Assembly (NCBI RefSeq): GCF_010645065.1
Contig: NZ_JAADZW010000001.1
Span: forward strand, 620,001 to 684,000
Reading direction: 5' to 3'
Origin: Flavobacterium fluviatile
GTDB lineage: Bacteria > Bacteroidota > Bacteroidia > Flavobacteriales > Flavobacteriaceae
DNA: 64,000 nucleotides
Shown here: positions 55,401 to 64,000 of the stretch, in pieces
Position numbering within the stretch: the first letter of the stretch is position 1
Layout: the number at the start of each line of letters is the position of its first letter
The notes under the pieces: model-generated
Databases searched by the model: none
The model's input: the letters and a program-made list of their open reading frames with translations, nothing else
What the model was told of the DNA's origin: nothing
Made by a program: the position numbers and the translations under genes

Positions 55401-56222
55401 TTAAAACTTCAAACTAAGAATTTCTTCCATTTCCTGCTGTACTTTCAAAGCCTCTTCCCTCGCTTTTTCAGCAAAATCAGTTCCCTTTGAAGCGTAAATA
55501 ATTGCTCTTGCAGAATTTACCAGCAGACCAACTTTATCATTCATTCCATATTTGCAAACTTCTGACAAGCTTCCGCCCTGAGCACCGATTCCAGGAACCA
55601 GTAAGAAACTATCCGGAACAATTTTTCTGATTTCTGTAAAGTACTCCGCTTTGGTAGCACCAACTACATACATTAAGTTATAACTGTTTTTCCATGTTTT
55701 AGAAGTTTCCAAAACCTGTTTGTATAATTCCTTTCCGTTGGTTTCTAAAGTTTGAAAATCAAAAGCTCCTTCGTTTGAAGTTAAAGCCAGCATTATAGTA
55801 TGTTTATTTTCAAAAGCAAGAAAAGGCTCTACTGAATCTTTTCCCATATAAGGAGCAACTGTTACACTATCAAAATTTAAATCTTCAAAAAAAGCTTTCG
55901 CATACATGCTTGACGTATTTCCGATATCACCTCTTTTTGCATCTGCAATCGTGAAAATTTCAGGAAACTTTTCATTTATGTAATGGATTGTTTTCTGCAG
56001 TGAAACCCATCCTTTAATGCCATACGCTTCAAAAAAAGCAGTGTTTGGTTTGTACCCGACAGTCAAATCATGAGTAGCATCAATTATAGCTTTATTGAAT
56101 TCGAAGATAGGATCTTCGGTTTCTAATAAATGCTGAGGGATTTTGTTTAAATCAGGATCAAGCCCAACACATAAAAATGATTTTTTTTGCAGAATTTGTT
56201 CGTGTAGTTGTTGTGTAGTCAT
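55401..56222 (-). CDS. pyrF: Orotidine 5'-phosphate decarboxylase
   Basis: Last step of UMP synthesis. The 273-residue chain is of the longer type (about 270 residues) with the catalytic Lys/Asp tetrad in [29 protein letters not shown] at the start and [16 protein letters not shown] as phosphate loop. Full length. Confidence 0.96.
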   Translation of the reverse strand: MTTQQLHEQILQKKSFLCVGLDPDLNKIPQHLLETEDPIFEFNKAIIDATHDLTVGYKPNTAFFEAYGIKGWVSLQKTIHYINEKFPEIFTIADAKRGDIGNTSSMYAKAFFEDLNFDSVTVAPYMGKDSVEPFLAFENKHTIMLALTSNEGAFDFQTLETNGKELYKQVLETSKTWKNSYNLMYVVGATKAEYFTEIRKIVPDSFLLVPGIGAQGGSLSEVCKYGMNDKVGLLVNSARAIIYASKGTDFAEKAREEALKVQQEMEEILSLKF

Positions 56223-56283
56223 TCGTGAATTTTTAGTTTTTTCAATTCAAAGAAATGCTTCTTTTTTAAAAAGTATGCAAAAA

Positions 56284-56317
56284 TAAAAAAAGCCATTCAA
56301 TTAAGAATGGCTTTTTG
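56284..56317. terminator. Intrinsic terminator
   Basis: AAAAAAGCCATTC / GAATGGCTTTTT between the OmpA gene end and pyrF (both minus strand); ends the OmpA transcript. Confidence 0.82.
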
Positions 56318-56336
56318 GTTTTATATTCAGACAGGC

Positions 56337-58517
56337 TTATAAATTACCTAAATAAACAATTTCTGTTCTTCTGTTTTCTGCTCTTCCGGCAGCTGTTTTA
56401 TTAGATTTAACAGGTTTTGTAGATCCGTAACCATTAGAAGTTAAATTAGCAGGATTCACACCTTTTGCAATCAGGGCATCCATAACAGCTTTTGCTCTTT
56501 GTTCAGATAACTTTTGGTTTGCCTTAGCATTTCCAACGTTGTCAGTATGTCCATTAACAGCAAATTTAGCATTTGGATAATTTTTCAAAATTTCTTTGAT
56601 AGCGTCCAGTCTTCCTGAGTTCTGGCCTTTATCAGCAACATCCAGAGTAGCTTTGCCTGTTGGAAAGAAAATAGATTTCGCTTCCACTCTTAACTGCTCT
56701 AATGTAGTTTTATTAACTTCAGGACAGCCTTTGTTTTCTTTTGGACCTGCAAGTATCGGACAATTATCTTCACTGTCAGGGATACCATCTTTATCAGCAT
56801 CTAAAACCGGACAACCTTTATTTTCTACTAAACCTGCAACATCCGGACAAGCATCGTCTTTATCTAAAACACGATCTCCATCTGTATCAGGCCATGGACA
56901 GCCTTTATTTTCTACAGGACCAGCAACTGTTGCACAGGCATCAACGTTATCCAGTAAAGTATCTCCATCTGTATCTTTCCAGGGACAGCCTTTATTTTCA
57001 ATTGGTCCGGCGAGATCAGGGCAAGCATCATCCTTATCAAAAACTTTATCACCATCTTTATCCGGCCATGGGCATCCGTTATTTTCAACTGGTCCTGCCA
57101 CATCTTTACATGCGTCTTCTTTATCAATAACACCATCACCATCCTTGTCTTTAAATTTCTTTTGATAAACCGGAATTTTTAATCCCAAATAAAAATCAGC
57201 CGCTTTTGACTCTTTCGAAACTAAATTCGATAATACTGATCCGGAACCAACAAAGAAAGTACCTACACGCACCCCTGAACCCACCTGAGTTCCGCTATAT
57301 TCCATCCAGGTAACAGGAACAAAAAAGCTAAACCATCTGCTTTCGTAGCGGGGAGTCAGACTTACTCTGTCAGCAATATTAATTGAGTTTAACTTTGTGT
57401 CTGAAACCATACTAATATCACCATTAAGGTTCAGATAGAATTTGTTATGGATATTCCAGTCAACATCGGCATGTAATGCTGTTGGCAGATTTGCTTTTAC
57501 TCCTTTTGCACTTGCTATTTTTGTATAACGTTCGTTTAGTAAATCGTATATATCTTCTGTTTCGTCTATTATTTCCTGTGTTAGGGTACCAGTTATATCA
57601 TAAGTATCCTGTTTTGCTTTTTTATAATTGATAGAGCCTATATCAGTTACAGATAATCCGAAACGTAACTTATATTTATTTAAATCCCTGAAATTATTAT
57701 CTACAGGTTTTGCATTATTCAAATCATACTTATCATAATCCGGTCTCCATTCATACACAAGTCCAAAATCAAAACCGAACCCGCCTGAATTAATATCAAA
57801 TTCGTAATCTTCATTTGCTTCCCAATCCTGGCTTCCGCCAATAGTAAGCTGTCCATTTGTAAACAATGTACTGTTTTCCGGGTCACTTGTGTTTTCAACA
57901 AATATTGCATTTGCATCTTTTCCCTGAATATAAGCATTTCCAACACCTTGCAGATATTTAGCTGTAAAACCTCCTTTTAGGAAATGTTGATTTTTTTGAA
58001 GTAAAACAGCTGCGTATGAAATACCTAATTCTCCCCAGGCATGGGACGCCCCGTTTGGACTGCCAGCATTAAAATTAAAACTGCCTGACTGATCCAGACC
58101 ATCCTTTACCTGATCAACAAGATACCCATTAACATCTCTAAGGTTTGTTACCGACCGTGCGCGGGTAAAAACTGCCAAAGTATGTTTTGGCGCAATGTTA
58201 AACATAAATGAAGGTCCCATAACATCAAAATTAACCAGAGCATTGTTTGCATTGGAAGGGCTCATTTTAGACTGACTGTCAAAATCATAGCCGTCTTTAA
58301 AAACATCAAAAAGTTTAACGCCATACAAATCATTACTAACAGCACTACTGACAGAAAACAAATTAATATCAGTTTTAAAACGGGAATCAGCTATTGAAGC
58401 AGGGTTAAAAAGAACACTTTGTACTCCGGCATAATTGTCGTGAAAATAACCTGAATAAGACTGCGCCTGAATCGCAAATGAAGTAAATGTTAATAAAATG
58501 AGTAATTGTTTTTTCAT
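56337..58517 (-). CDS. DUF5723/OmpA-family outer-membrane protein with thrombospondin type 3 repeats
   Basis: A protein of about 726 residues. ATG 58517 starts a clear signal peptide (MKKQLLILLTFTSFAIQAQS); an upstream ATG at 58574 adds 19 residues and is unlikely. The first 430 or so residues form a DUF5723-like barrel. Then come five tandem Ca-binding thrombospondin type 3 repeats (DKDGDGVIDKEDAC...GPVENNGCP type, roughly 56730-57150) and a C-terminal OmpA peptidoglycan-binding domain (FPTGKATLDVADKGQ, VNGHTDNVGNAKANQKLSEQRA). It ties the outer membrane to the wall. Confidence 0.9.
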   Translation of the reverse strand: MKKQLLILLTFTSFAIQAQSYSGYFHDNYAGVQSVLFNPASIADSRFKTDINLFSVSSAVSNDLYGVKLFDVFKDGYDFDSQSKMSPSNANNALVNFDVMGPSFMFNIAPKHTLAVFTRARSVTNLRDVNGYLVDQVKDGLDQSGSFNFNAGSPNGASHAWGELGISYAAVLLQKNQHFLKGGFTAKYLQGVGNAYIQGKDANAIFVENTSDPENSTLFTNGQLTIGGSQDWEANEDYEFDINSGGFGFDFGLVYEWRPDYDKYDLNNAKPVDNNFRDLNKYKLRFGLSVTDIGSINYKKAKQDTYDITGTLTQEIIDETEDIYDLLNERYTKIASAKGVKANLPTALHADVDWNIHNKFYLNLNGDISMVSDTKLNSINIADRVSLTPRYESRWFSFFVPVTWMEYSGTQVGSGVRVGTFFVGSGSVLSNLVSKESKAADFYLGLKIPVYQKKFKDKDGDGVIDKEDACKDVAGPVENNGCPWPDKDGDKVFDKDDACPDLAGPIENKGCPWKDTDGDTLLDNVDACATVAGPVENKGCPWPDTDGDRVLDKDDACPDVAGLVENKGCPVLDADKDGIPDSEDNCPILAGPKENKGCPEVNKTTLEQLRVEAKSIFFPTGKATLDVADKGQNSGRLDAIKEILKNYPNAKFAVNGHTDNVGNAKANQKLSEQRAKAVMDALIAKGVNPANLTSNGYGSTKPVKSNKTAAGRAENRRTEIVYLGNL

Positions 58518-58783
58518 TAAAATAGGGGTTTTAGGTTTAATTGGCGGCAAAACTACAATAATAGATTTAAACATATATTACCAAAATGTTGAATTGATGT
58601 AACAACTTCTGCCAATTATGTCAAAAATATAATTCTTCAAAAACTCCTTTATAAGAATATTAGCAAAACATAAAAGGAAAACCCATATATGTGAATTATA
58701 CAACAGTTTAGCATATATATATAACAAAGAAGATTAATGAATTTTTGATTTTTACATCATATTAATAATAAAAATTAAGAGCC

Positions 58784-58969
58784 ATGAATAATACAGAAAT
58801 AAAGGGCAACTGGAATGAATTTAAAGGGAAATTAAAACAAAAATATGCTGATTTGACAGATGATGATTTGTTATATGAAGAAGGAAAAGAAGATGAGATT
58901 TACGGAAGAATACAGCAAAAGCTAGGTAAAACGAAAGAAGAATGGGATGATATTGTATCAAATTTGTAA
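58784..58969 (+). CDS. CsbD-family stress-response protein
   Basis: A 61-residue protein: [25 protein letters not shown] followed by [14 protein letters not shown], the CsbD signature. Members are small, hydrophilic and induced by general stress. Followed by a terminator. Confidence 0.92.
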   Translation: MNNTEIKGNWNEFKGKLKQKYADLTDDDLLYEEGKEDEIYGRIQQKLGKTKEEWDDIVSNL

Positions 58970-58984
58970 AAACTTTCAACATGT

Positions 58985-59024
58985 CCTAAATGCCGCTTAA
59001 CTAAAATTAGGCGGTATTTTTTTG
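58985..59024 (+). terminator. Intrinsic terminator after csbD-like gene
   Basis: AATGCCGC / GCGGTATT hairpin followed by T8. Confidence 0.7.
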
Positions 59025-59115
59025 ATTTTCAAGCTTTAAAGATTCCCTTTTCTAAAAGCCAGTATTAACGCAAAAATCAAATAAATTAGTTATCTTTAAC
59101 CATATTTTTACAAAA

Positions 59116-59667
59116 ATGAAATTATTTATAAAATTTGACATCAATACAATTTGCACACTTTATCTAAAACAAAAGCTGGAAGAGCAAAATTTAAATTTTT
59201 CAACTTTAGGATTTGGTGAGATTGAACTGGAGGAAAATCTGGGCATCGAAGCATTAGAAAAACTTAAAAACAGCCTGGAGCCGTTTGGTTTTGAAGTAGT
59301 AGAAAATCAAAAAAGTGTTTTGGTTCAAAAAATAAAGGATGCTATAATTGAATTGGTATATACTGATGACAACAATAATTATAAAAGTTCGGCATATTTA
59401 GCTGATAAATTAAATCATAGTTATGGTTATTTATCAAATGTGTTTTCTGAAGTAACTTATTCATCAATTGAAAATTTTATAATCATTCAAAAAATTGAAA
59501 GAGCAAAACAGTTAATGATTGTAAATGAAATGAGTCTGACCGAAATTGCTTTTTTACTGAATTACTCAAGTGTGGCACATTTAAGTACACAATTTAAAAA
59601 CACAACCGGAATAACACCTTCAGCATTTCTGAGAATTATTAAAAAACGAAGAGAAAATTTAAAATAA
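59116..59667 (+). CDS. AraC-family transcriptional regulator
   Basis: A 183-residue protein with C-terminal AraC-type double HTH (SSAYLADKLNHSYGYLSNVF and MSLTEIAFLLNYSSVAHLST, then FKNTTGITPSAFLRIIKKRR). The N-terminal 80 residues are a short ferredoxin-like alpha/beta domain that may sense a ligand. It precedes the response regulator by 20 bases. Confidence 0.88.
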   Translation: MKLFIKFDINTICTLYLKQKLEEQNLNFSTLGFGEIELEENLGIEALEKLKNSLEPFGFEVVENQKSVLVQKIKDAIIELVYTDDNNNYKSSAYLADKLNHSYGYLSNVFSEVTYSSIENFIIIQKIERAKQLMIVNEMSLTEIAFLLNYSSVAHLSTQFKNTTGITPSAFLRIIKKRRENLK

Positions 59668-59687
59668 AAACCAAACACCTATAATCA

Positions 59688-60137
59688 ATGCAAAAAAACG
59701 CATTACACATTTTACTCGCCGATGACGACGAAGACGACAGACTTTTCTTTAAAGATGCTTTTGAAGAAGTAAAAGTTCAAACCAAAGTAGAATTTGTTTT
59801 CGATGGTTTACAGTTAATGGAACATTTAATGAATCCTGACACTAAATTGCCGGACATCTTATTTCTGGATTTGAACATGCCTAAAAAAACAGGAAAAGAA
59901 TGTCTGATAGAAATTAAAAAAACAGAGCATCTGAAAAATCTGATAATTGCAATTTACTCTACATCTTCTTCAGATGAGGATATAGAAGATACCTTTATTG
60001 AAGGTGCAAATATTTACATCAAAAAGCCAAGTGATTTTAATGCGCTTAAAAAAATTATTAATGAAGTTATAACGCTGAATTGGCATTATCATACATCAGG
60101 TTTAAACCGTGATAATTTCCTGTTAAGCCTTAAATAA
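59688..60137 (+). CDS. Single-domain response regulator
   Basis: A 149-residue REC domain without output domain. Acidic pocket ADDDEDDR, phosphoacceptor Asp in LFLDLNMP, the Thr/Ser in YSTSSS and Lys in IKKPSD are intact. It lies 11 bases before the histidine kinase and is presumably its partner; such stand-alone receivers pair with CHASE3 or phytochrome-like kinases. Confidence 0.92.
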   Translation: MQKNALHILLADDDEDDRLFFKDAFEEVKVQTKVEFVFDGLQLMEHLMNPDTKLPDILFLDLNMPKKTGKECLIEIKKTEHLKNLIIAIYSTSSSDEDIEDTFIEGANIYIKKPSDFNALKKIINEVITLNWHYHTSGLNRDNFLLSLK

Positions 60138-60148
60138 TTACAATAATA

Positions 60149-61936
60149 ATGAAATGGATTCCTAAGTTTAATTCCTCAAATTATTTGAGAGTTATTTTTA
60201 TAATAGCTATTTTCATTTTACTTTTTCTTTCCTCAATAGCTTACAAACATAACCGGGATTTAAACGAATCCAGCAAGCTGCTCATGCATACCTATGAAAT
60301 AAACATAGAACTTGAGCGGCTTATGTCTGCGATTAAGGATGCAGAAACAGGCCAGCGTGGCTATATGATTACCCGCAATCACAGATTCCTGACTCCTTAT
60401 CTTTTTTCACGCGACAAGGTAAATTCTTCTTTTATAGCATTGAAGAAACTTACCGCCGACAATCCGGAGCAGAAAAAAAACCTTGAAAAAATATACAAAC
60501 TAATCATCCAGCGTTATGTTTCGTTTGAAAACTGCCTAAAATACAGTACACCCGAAACTTATGACAAAAGAAAACTGGACAATCATATGTTTGGTGGCCG
60601 AATTTTAATGGAAAACATTCGTTTTAAGGTAGACGAAATGAATGATATCGAAAAAACTTTTTTAAATAAGAGTTTGAAAAAATACGATCAGGAAATTTCT
60701 TTAGGCCCAATTCTTTCAATTTCATTATTTTTAGTTGCCTTAATTTTCATTTTATTAGCATACAGAAAAATAAGCCGCGACCTGGAACGATTAAAAGTAT
60801 ATAATAAAAAACTTTTGATCTCATCTGGACTAATGGCAGAATCAGAAGCTATTGGTAAATTCAGCACCTGGCAATGGGATCTGGATACGGATAAAATCGA
60901 CTATTCTGATAATCAGTTTCGCCTTTTAGGTTGTTTGCCAAATTCTTTTGTACCAAACAAAGACACCTTTTTAAATTTTGTTCATCCTGACGATAAAGAA
61001 ATTATTGCAGCATCTATAGAAGGTATAATCAAAAATAGAGAGCTTCCTTTTACCTATTATAAAATTATTCTTCCAAACAACGAAATCAGGCATTTTAAAT
61101 CGACTGGAAAATTACTTATAGATCAAAATGGCAGTACTATTTTATTAGGAATAAATTTCGATATCACCGACGAACATTTATTAAATATTAAACTTCAGGA
61201 GCGAAATAACGAACTTGAAAAAAGCAATAAGGAATTAGCGTCGTTTAATCATGTAGCCAGTCATGACTTACAGGAACCACTTAGGAAAATTCAAACTTTT
61301 ATTTCCAGAATTTCTGAGGCAGACAAAGCTGTTCTTTCTGACAGCGCCAAGGATTACATTATAAAAGTAGAAACATCTGCTAAAAGAATGCGTGTCTTAA
61401 TTGATGATTTATTATTGTTTTCAAGAACTAATACCACCAAAAAAGAGTTCGTCAAATCTGACCTTTATGAATTATTGGAAAATGCCAAATCTGAACTTGC
61501 AGTTACAATCGATGAAAAAAAAGCTAATCTGGAAGTAATTGGCGAATTGCCTACCCTTGAAGTAATACCTTATCAGATAGAACAGCTCTTTATTAATTTA
61601 ATTGGCAATTCATTAAAATACAGCAAGCCGGAGACCGCTCCGCAAATCACTATTAATTGTGAGGAAGTCTTATCCAACGAATATCCTGAAATTATGGATG
61701 AGCCTTTTAATAAATTCTACAAAATTACTTTTACAGATAACGGAATGGGATTTGATCCACAGTTTAAAGACAACATTTTTGTATTATTTCAAAGACTGCA
61801 TTCTAAAACTGATTATCCGGGTACTGGCATCGGTTTAGCGATTTGCAAAAAAATTGTCGAGAACCATAAAGGATATATCACCGCCAACAGCGAACCGGGA
61901 AAAGGCTCCGTGTTTACTGTATTTCTTCCGGAATAA
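60149..61936 (+). CDS. CHASE3-PAS sensor histidine kinase
   Basis: A 595-residue membrane kinase: TM1 (VIFIIAIFILLFLSSIAY), CHASE3 extracytoplasmic domain with the DAETGQRGYMITR signature, TM2 near 190-208, a PAS domain (STWQWDLDTDKI ... HPDDKEII) and HisKA/HATPase: H-box HDLQEPLRKIQTF, N-box LIGNSLKYS, GTGIGLAICKKIVE. Partner of the receiver upstream. Likely controls the envelope/stress group around it, but the signal is unknown. Confidence 0.93.
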   Translation: MKWIPKFNSSNYLRVIFIIAIFILLFLSSIAYKHNRDLNESSKLLMHTYEINIELERLMSAIKDAETGQRGYMITRNHRFLTPYLFSRDKVNSSFIALKKLTADNPEQKKNLEKIYKLIIQRYVSFENCLKYSTPETYDKRKLDNHMFGGRILMENIRFKVDEMNDIEKTFLNKSLKKYDQEISLGPILSISLFLVALIFILLAYRKISRDLERLKVYNKKLLISSGLMAESEAIGKFSTWQWDLDTDKIDYSDNQFRLLGCLPNSFVPNKDTFLNFVHPDDKEIIAASIEGIIKNRELPFTYYKIILPNNEIRHFKSTGKLLIDQNGSTILLGINFDITDEHLLNIKLQERNNELEKSNKELASFNHVASHDLQEPLRKIQTFISRISEADKAVLSDSAKDYIIKVETSAKRMRVLIDDLLLFSRTNTTKKEFVKSDLYELLENAKSELAVTIDEKKANLEVIGELPTLEVIPYQIEQLFINLIGNSLKYSKPETAPQITINCEEVLSNEYPEIMDEPFNKFYKITFTDNGMGFDPQFKDNIFVLFQRLHSKTDYPGTGIGLAICKKIVENHKGYITANSEPGKGSVFTVFLPE

Positions 61937-62075
61937 TTCACCAAAAAACATCTTAAAAAACGTTATATTTTTCCGTAATGGGAATTATATAACGTTTCTT
62001 TTTTATGCTGTAAAGCAAAACTTACTATTCGTTAGCATCTTTGTAATGTAATAATGAAGTAACAATTTAAACAGG

Positions 62076-62636
62076 ATGTCCTCATCAAAAACATTATTTT
62101 TTAAAGCTGTTTTTTTTGTGATTTTATCTGTAGCAATTTTAGCCTGCAACAGAAAAAAAAGCCAAGAAAACAAAGACAATAAATACGTTCTTACAAAAAA
62201 TCCGGAAGAAACTGAAGCTTATTTTTTTGTAGCAACTTCAAAAACGACAAAATCGATTATTTCAAAAAGTCAGCTGGCACATCACAAAAGTTCAGAAAAG
62301 GCTGTAAAAGATATCAGCAGACAGATTGAAAAAAGTCAAAACGAGTTGCTTCATCAAATCAATAAAATAGCCGTTCAAAAACTCATTATAATTAATGAAA
62401 TAAACACAGCGGTTACCAATAAAGATGTTTATGAGCTTCAAAACAAAAAAGATGCTGAATTTGACAGGGCTTACTTAAATTCAACTGCAAAATCGTTATC
62501 AGAAACGATCAGATTATTTGAATCTGTCGCAAATGAAACAAACGACACTGTAATATTAAAATTAGTTACTCATTATTTACCCAAACAATACGAATTTTTA
62601 AGAAAAACAGAAAAAATTAAAAAACAGATCAATTAA
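62076..62636 (+). CDS. DUF4142-like lipoprotein
   Basis: A 186-residue lipoprotein (lipobox ILAC, Cys24) with a helical C-terminal bundle (EAYFFVATSKTTKSIISKSQLAHHKSS, NKDVYELQNKKDAEFDRAYLN), resembling the ferritin-like DUF4142 family. Follows the kinase and may belong to its regulon. Confidence 0.7.
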   Translation: MSSSKTLFFKAVFFVILSVAILACNRKKSQENKDNKYVLTKNPEETEAYFFVATSKTTKSIISKSQLAHHKSSEKAVKDISRQIEKSQNELLHQINKIAVQKLIIINEINTAVTNKDVYELQNKKDAEFDRAYLNSTAKSLSETIRLFESVANETNDTVILKLVTHYLPKQYEFLRKTEKIKKQIN

Positions 62637-62671
62637 AATTAAATTAGAATTATTAACAAAATTTTTAAATT

Positions 62672-63325
62672 ATGAAAATGCAATCAAATTTTTTATACGC
62701 CTTATCACTTTTTATGATGACTTCATTTGGGATAGTATCTGCACAGAGCAGTACAGTTGTAGGACCGGAATTCGGTATCAAAGGGGGAGTGAATATGTCA
62801 AACCTTTATTCTGACTCTGATGAAATCAATGACGAAAACGTACTTTGGGGATTCAATGCCGGTGTTTATGCAGCTTTTCCAATAGCAGACAACATTTTTA
62901 TCCAGCCTGAGATTTTATATACAACAAAAGGTGCTGAATTAGATTATGACTTTGCCGGTGTAGAAGGCACATCTAAATTCAAACTTGGTTATGTAGAAGT
63001 TCCATTGTTAGTAAGATTCAATCTAACTGAAAATTTCAATATTCATGTGGGTGGATATGCTTCTTACTTAGTTGATGCAAAAACAAAAGGTGAAGGAGAT
63101 GTTGAATTTGAAGATGAGTATGACGCAGATGATTTCGAAAGATTTGATGCAGGTTTATCAGCTGGTGTTGGTGTTGATTTTAACCCAATCAGTATTGGAT
63201 TACGTTATAACTATGGTTTGACAACTATCGGTAAAGAGCGAGATGCTGGTTTCGGAAACACCGTTACATTCCCTGATGTTAAAAACAGCAACTTAACTTT
63301 ATACTTAGCGTATAAACTGAATTAA
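62672..63325 (+). CDS. Porin-family outer-membrane beta-barrel protein
   Basis: A 217-residue protein with signal peptide ending VSAQS and eight-strand barrel pattern: GPEFGIKGGVNMSNLY, GVYAAFPIADNIFIQPEILYTTKGAEL, FNIHVGGYASYLVDAK, terminal LTLYLAYKLN. This is the small PorT/OmpA-like barrel common in Bacteroidota. A charged loop near 145-155 is rich in Glu/Asp. Confidence 0.85.
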   Translation: MKMQSNFLYALSLFMMTSFGIVSAQSSTVVGPEFGIKGGVNMSNLYSDSDEINDENVLWGFNAGVYAAFPIADNIFIQPEILYTTKGAELDYDFAGVEGTSKFKLGYVEVPLLVRFNLTENFNIHVGGYASYLVDAKTKGEGDVEFEDEYDADDFERFDAGLSAGVGVDFNPISIGLRYNYGLTTIGKERDAGFGNTVTFPDVKNSNLTLYLAYKLN

Positions 63326-63360
63326 AAAAAAGCATTAATTAACCATAAACATTTTAAATC

Positions 63361-63513
63361 ATGTCAAATTTATTATATACAATCGCAGTGATTCTTGTCA
63401 TTCTTTGGGCCTTAGGGTTCTTTGTTTACAGTGCAGGAAGTATTATTCACATATTATTGGTAATTGCCATTATAGCAATACTGTTCAGACTTATTAAAGG
63501 TCGCGAAATTTAA
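63361..63513 (+). CDS. lmo0937-family small membrane protein
   Basis: A 50-residue protein too short for routine calling: MSNLLYTIAVILVILWALGF, then GSIIHILLVIAIIAILFRLI and the basic end KGREI. Two hydrophobic helices with the family pattern WALGFF...G.IIHILLVIAII. Commonly found beside stress genes in flavobacteria. Confidence 0.85.
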   Translation: MSNLLYTIAVILVILWALGFFVYSAGSIIHILLVIAIIAILFRLIKGREI

Positions 63514-63565
63514 AAAAATCAAAGATTATTAAACATTTTATATTAATCATTTTAAATCAAATATT

Positions 63566-63850
63566 ATGAAAACTAGTAGCACAATTTTAGGAATTTTAGG
63601 AGCTGCAGCGGCAGGAGCATTCATTGGAGTATTATTTGCACCGGATAAAGGTTCAGAAACCAGAAAAAAAATCAAAGATAAATCAAAAGGTTACGGTGAT
63701 AATCTTAAAGGAAAATTTGACGGTATCTTAAGCACTATTAACACAAATGGCAAAGATATTATTGAAGAAGGAAAAGCAAAATTCAATCAGGTAAAAGAAG
63801 ACTTCAATTCGATGAAAGATGAAGCTAAGACTGTAAAAACAAACTACTAA
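63566..63850 (+). CDS. YtxH-domain protein
   Basis: A 94-residue protein with Gly/Ala-rich membrane helix (GILGAAAAGAFIGVLFAPDKG) followed by KGSETRKKIKDKSKG, the YtxH signature, and a charged helical tail. General-stress/envelope protein. Confidence 0.9.
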   Translation: MKTSSTILGILGAAAAGAFIGVLFAPDKGSETRKKIKDKSKGYGDNLKGKFDGILSTINTNGKDIIEEGKAKFNQVKEDFNSMKDEAKTVKTNY

Positions 63851-63890
63851 GACTGATCCTTTTCTTCAACCATATAAAATACCAAATATC

Positions 63891-64000
63891 ATGGAAACTA
63901 ATGCAACAACAAACGAAAACCTAAATATGTATGAAAAAGCAGAAAACTATACCAAAACAAGTTTAGAGTTAATTAAACTTAAAACGGTATCAGCAACTGC
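63891..64000 (+). CDS. Start of a holin-like (DUF1469-type) membrane protein, truncated by window end
   Basis: ATG 63891 opens a frame of which 36 codons are in the window (METNATTNENLNMYEKAENY, then TKTSLELIKLKTVSAT). The TSLELIKLK helix resembles the N-terminus of the phage-holin-like proteins that follow ytxH in flavobacteria. The gene runs past the window; the call rests on this short piece and context. Confidence 0.5.
   Translation, partial: METNATTNENLNMYEKAENYTKTSLELIKLKTVSAT

Noticed and set aside
56596..57165. Long open frames on the + strand opposite the OmpA-family gene
   Set aside because: They are shadows of the thrombospondin repeats on the minus strand; composition is repetitive and no start or family motif is present.

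Overview
The window reads as a chromosomal segment of a Flavobacterium-like member of the Bacteroidota. The evidence is low GC, genes without Shine-Dalgarno sites, promoters of the TTTG-N19-TAnnTTTG type, Bacteroidota-specific families (DUF6428, DUF5723-OmpA, VF530, short LeuA) and lipoprotein and outer-membrane protein signals typical of the phylum. No rRNA, tRNA or CRISPR array was seen.

Layout. 1-4693 is a type VI secretion cargo cassette: the end of a VgrG spike, a Tle1-like (DUF2235) lipase effector, and two tandem paralogous lipoproteins that are probably its immunity proteins. 4902-12269 (minus strand) is a glycogen/alpha-glucan operon, glgA-glgC-glgB-GH31. 12402-13922 holds an alpha/beta hydrolase and an endonuclease III homologue. 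14012-16583 is an arsenic operon (arsR, DUF6428, arsC, ACR3) with two near-identical putative ArsR operators. 16584-20377 is a strikingly AT-rich insertion. It carries a decayed group II intron tail and a defence-type gene in which a small SMEK-like domain and a large P-loop (STAND-like) ATPase lie in two frames, joined at a perfect U UUU UUA slippery heptamer.

20749-36490 is mostly core and housekeeping: a PIG-L deacetylase with a sodium:solute symporter and a 35-residue membrane protein between them, smpB, a Fic protein with a degenerate active site, nnrD, gcvT, an S41 protease, a YebC-family regulator and kdsA. 36553-43862 has recG, prmA, clpS, acs and small lipoproteins. 44354-52523 (minus strand) is the branched-chain amino acid cluster leuA-leuB-ilvD-ilvB-ilvN-ilvC. 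Between leuB and ilvD sits a classical attenuator: an Ile/Val-rich leader peptide followed by an intrinsic terminator. 52672-58517 has a TPR-like protein, a metal-receptor-fold protein, pyrF and a large OmpA-family protein. 58784-64000 is a stress/envelope group (CsbD, AraC-type regulator, response regulator, CHASE3 histidine kinase, DUF4142-like lipoprotein, porin-like barrel, lmo0937, YtxH, and the start of a holin-like protein).

The most interesting items are the split SMEK/STAND defence gene with its candidate -1 frameshift site, the ilv attenuator, a family of three dispersed structured repeats (about 75-81 bp), the gene-converted tandem immunity lipoproteins with the remnant of a third copy, and the Fic protein with Lys in place of the catalytic His.
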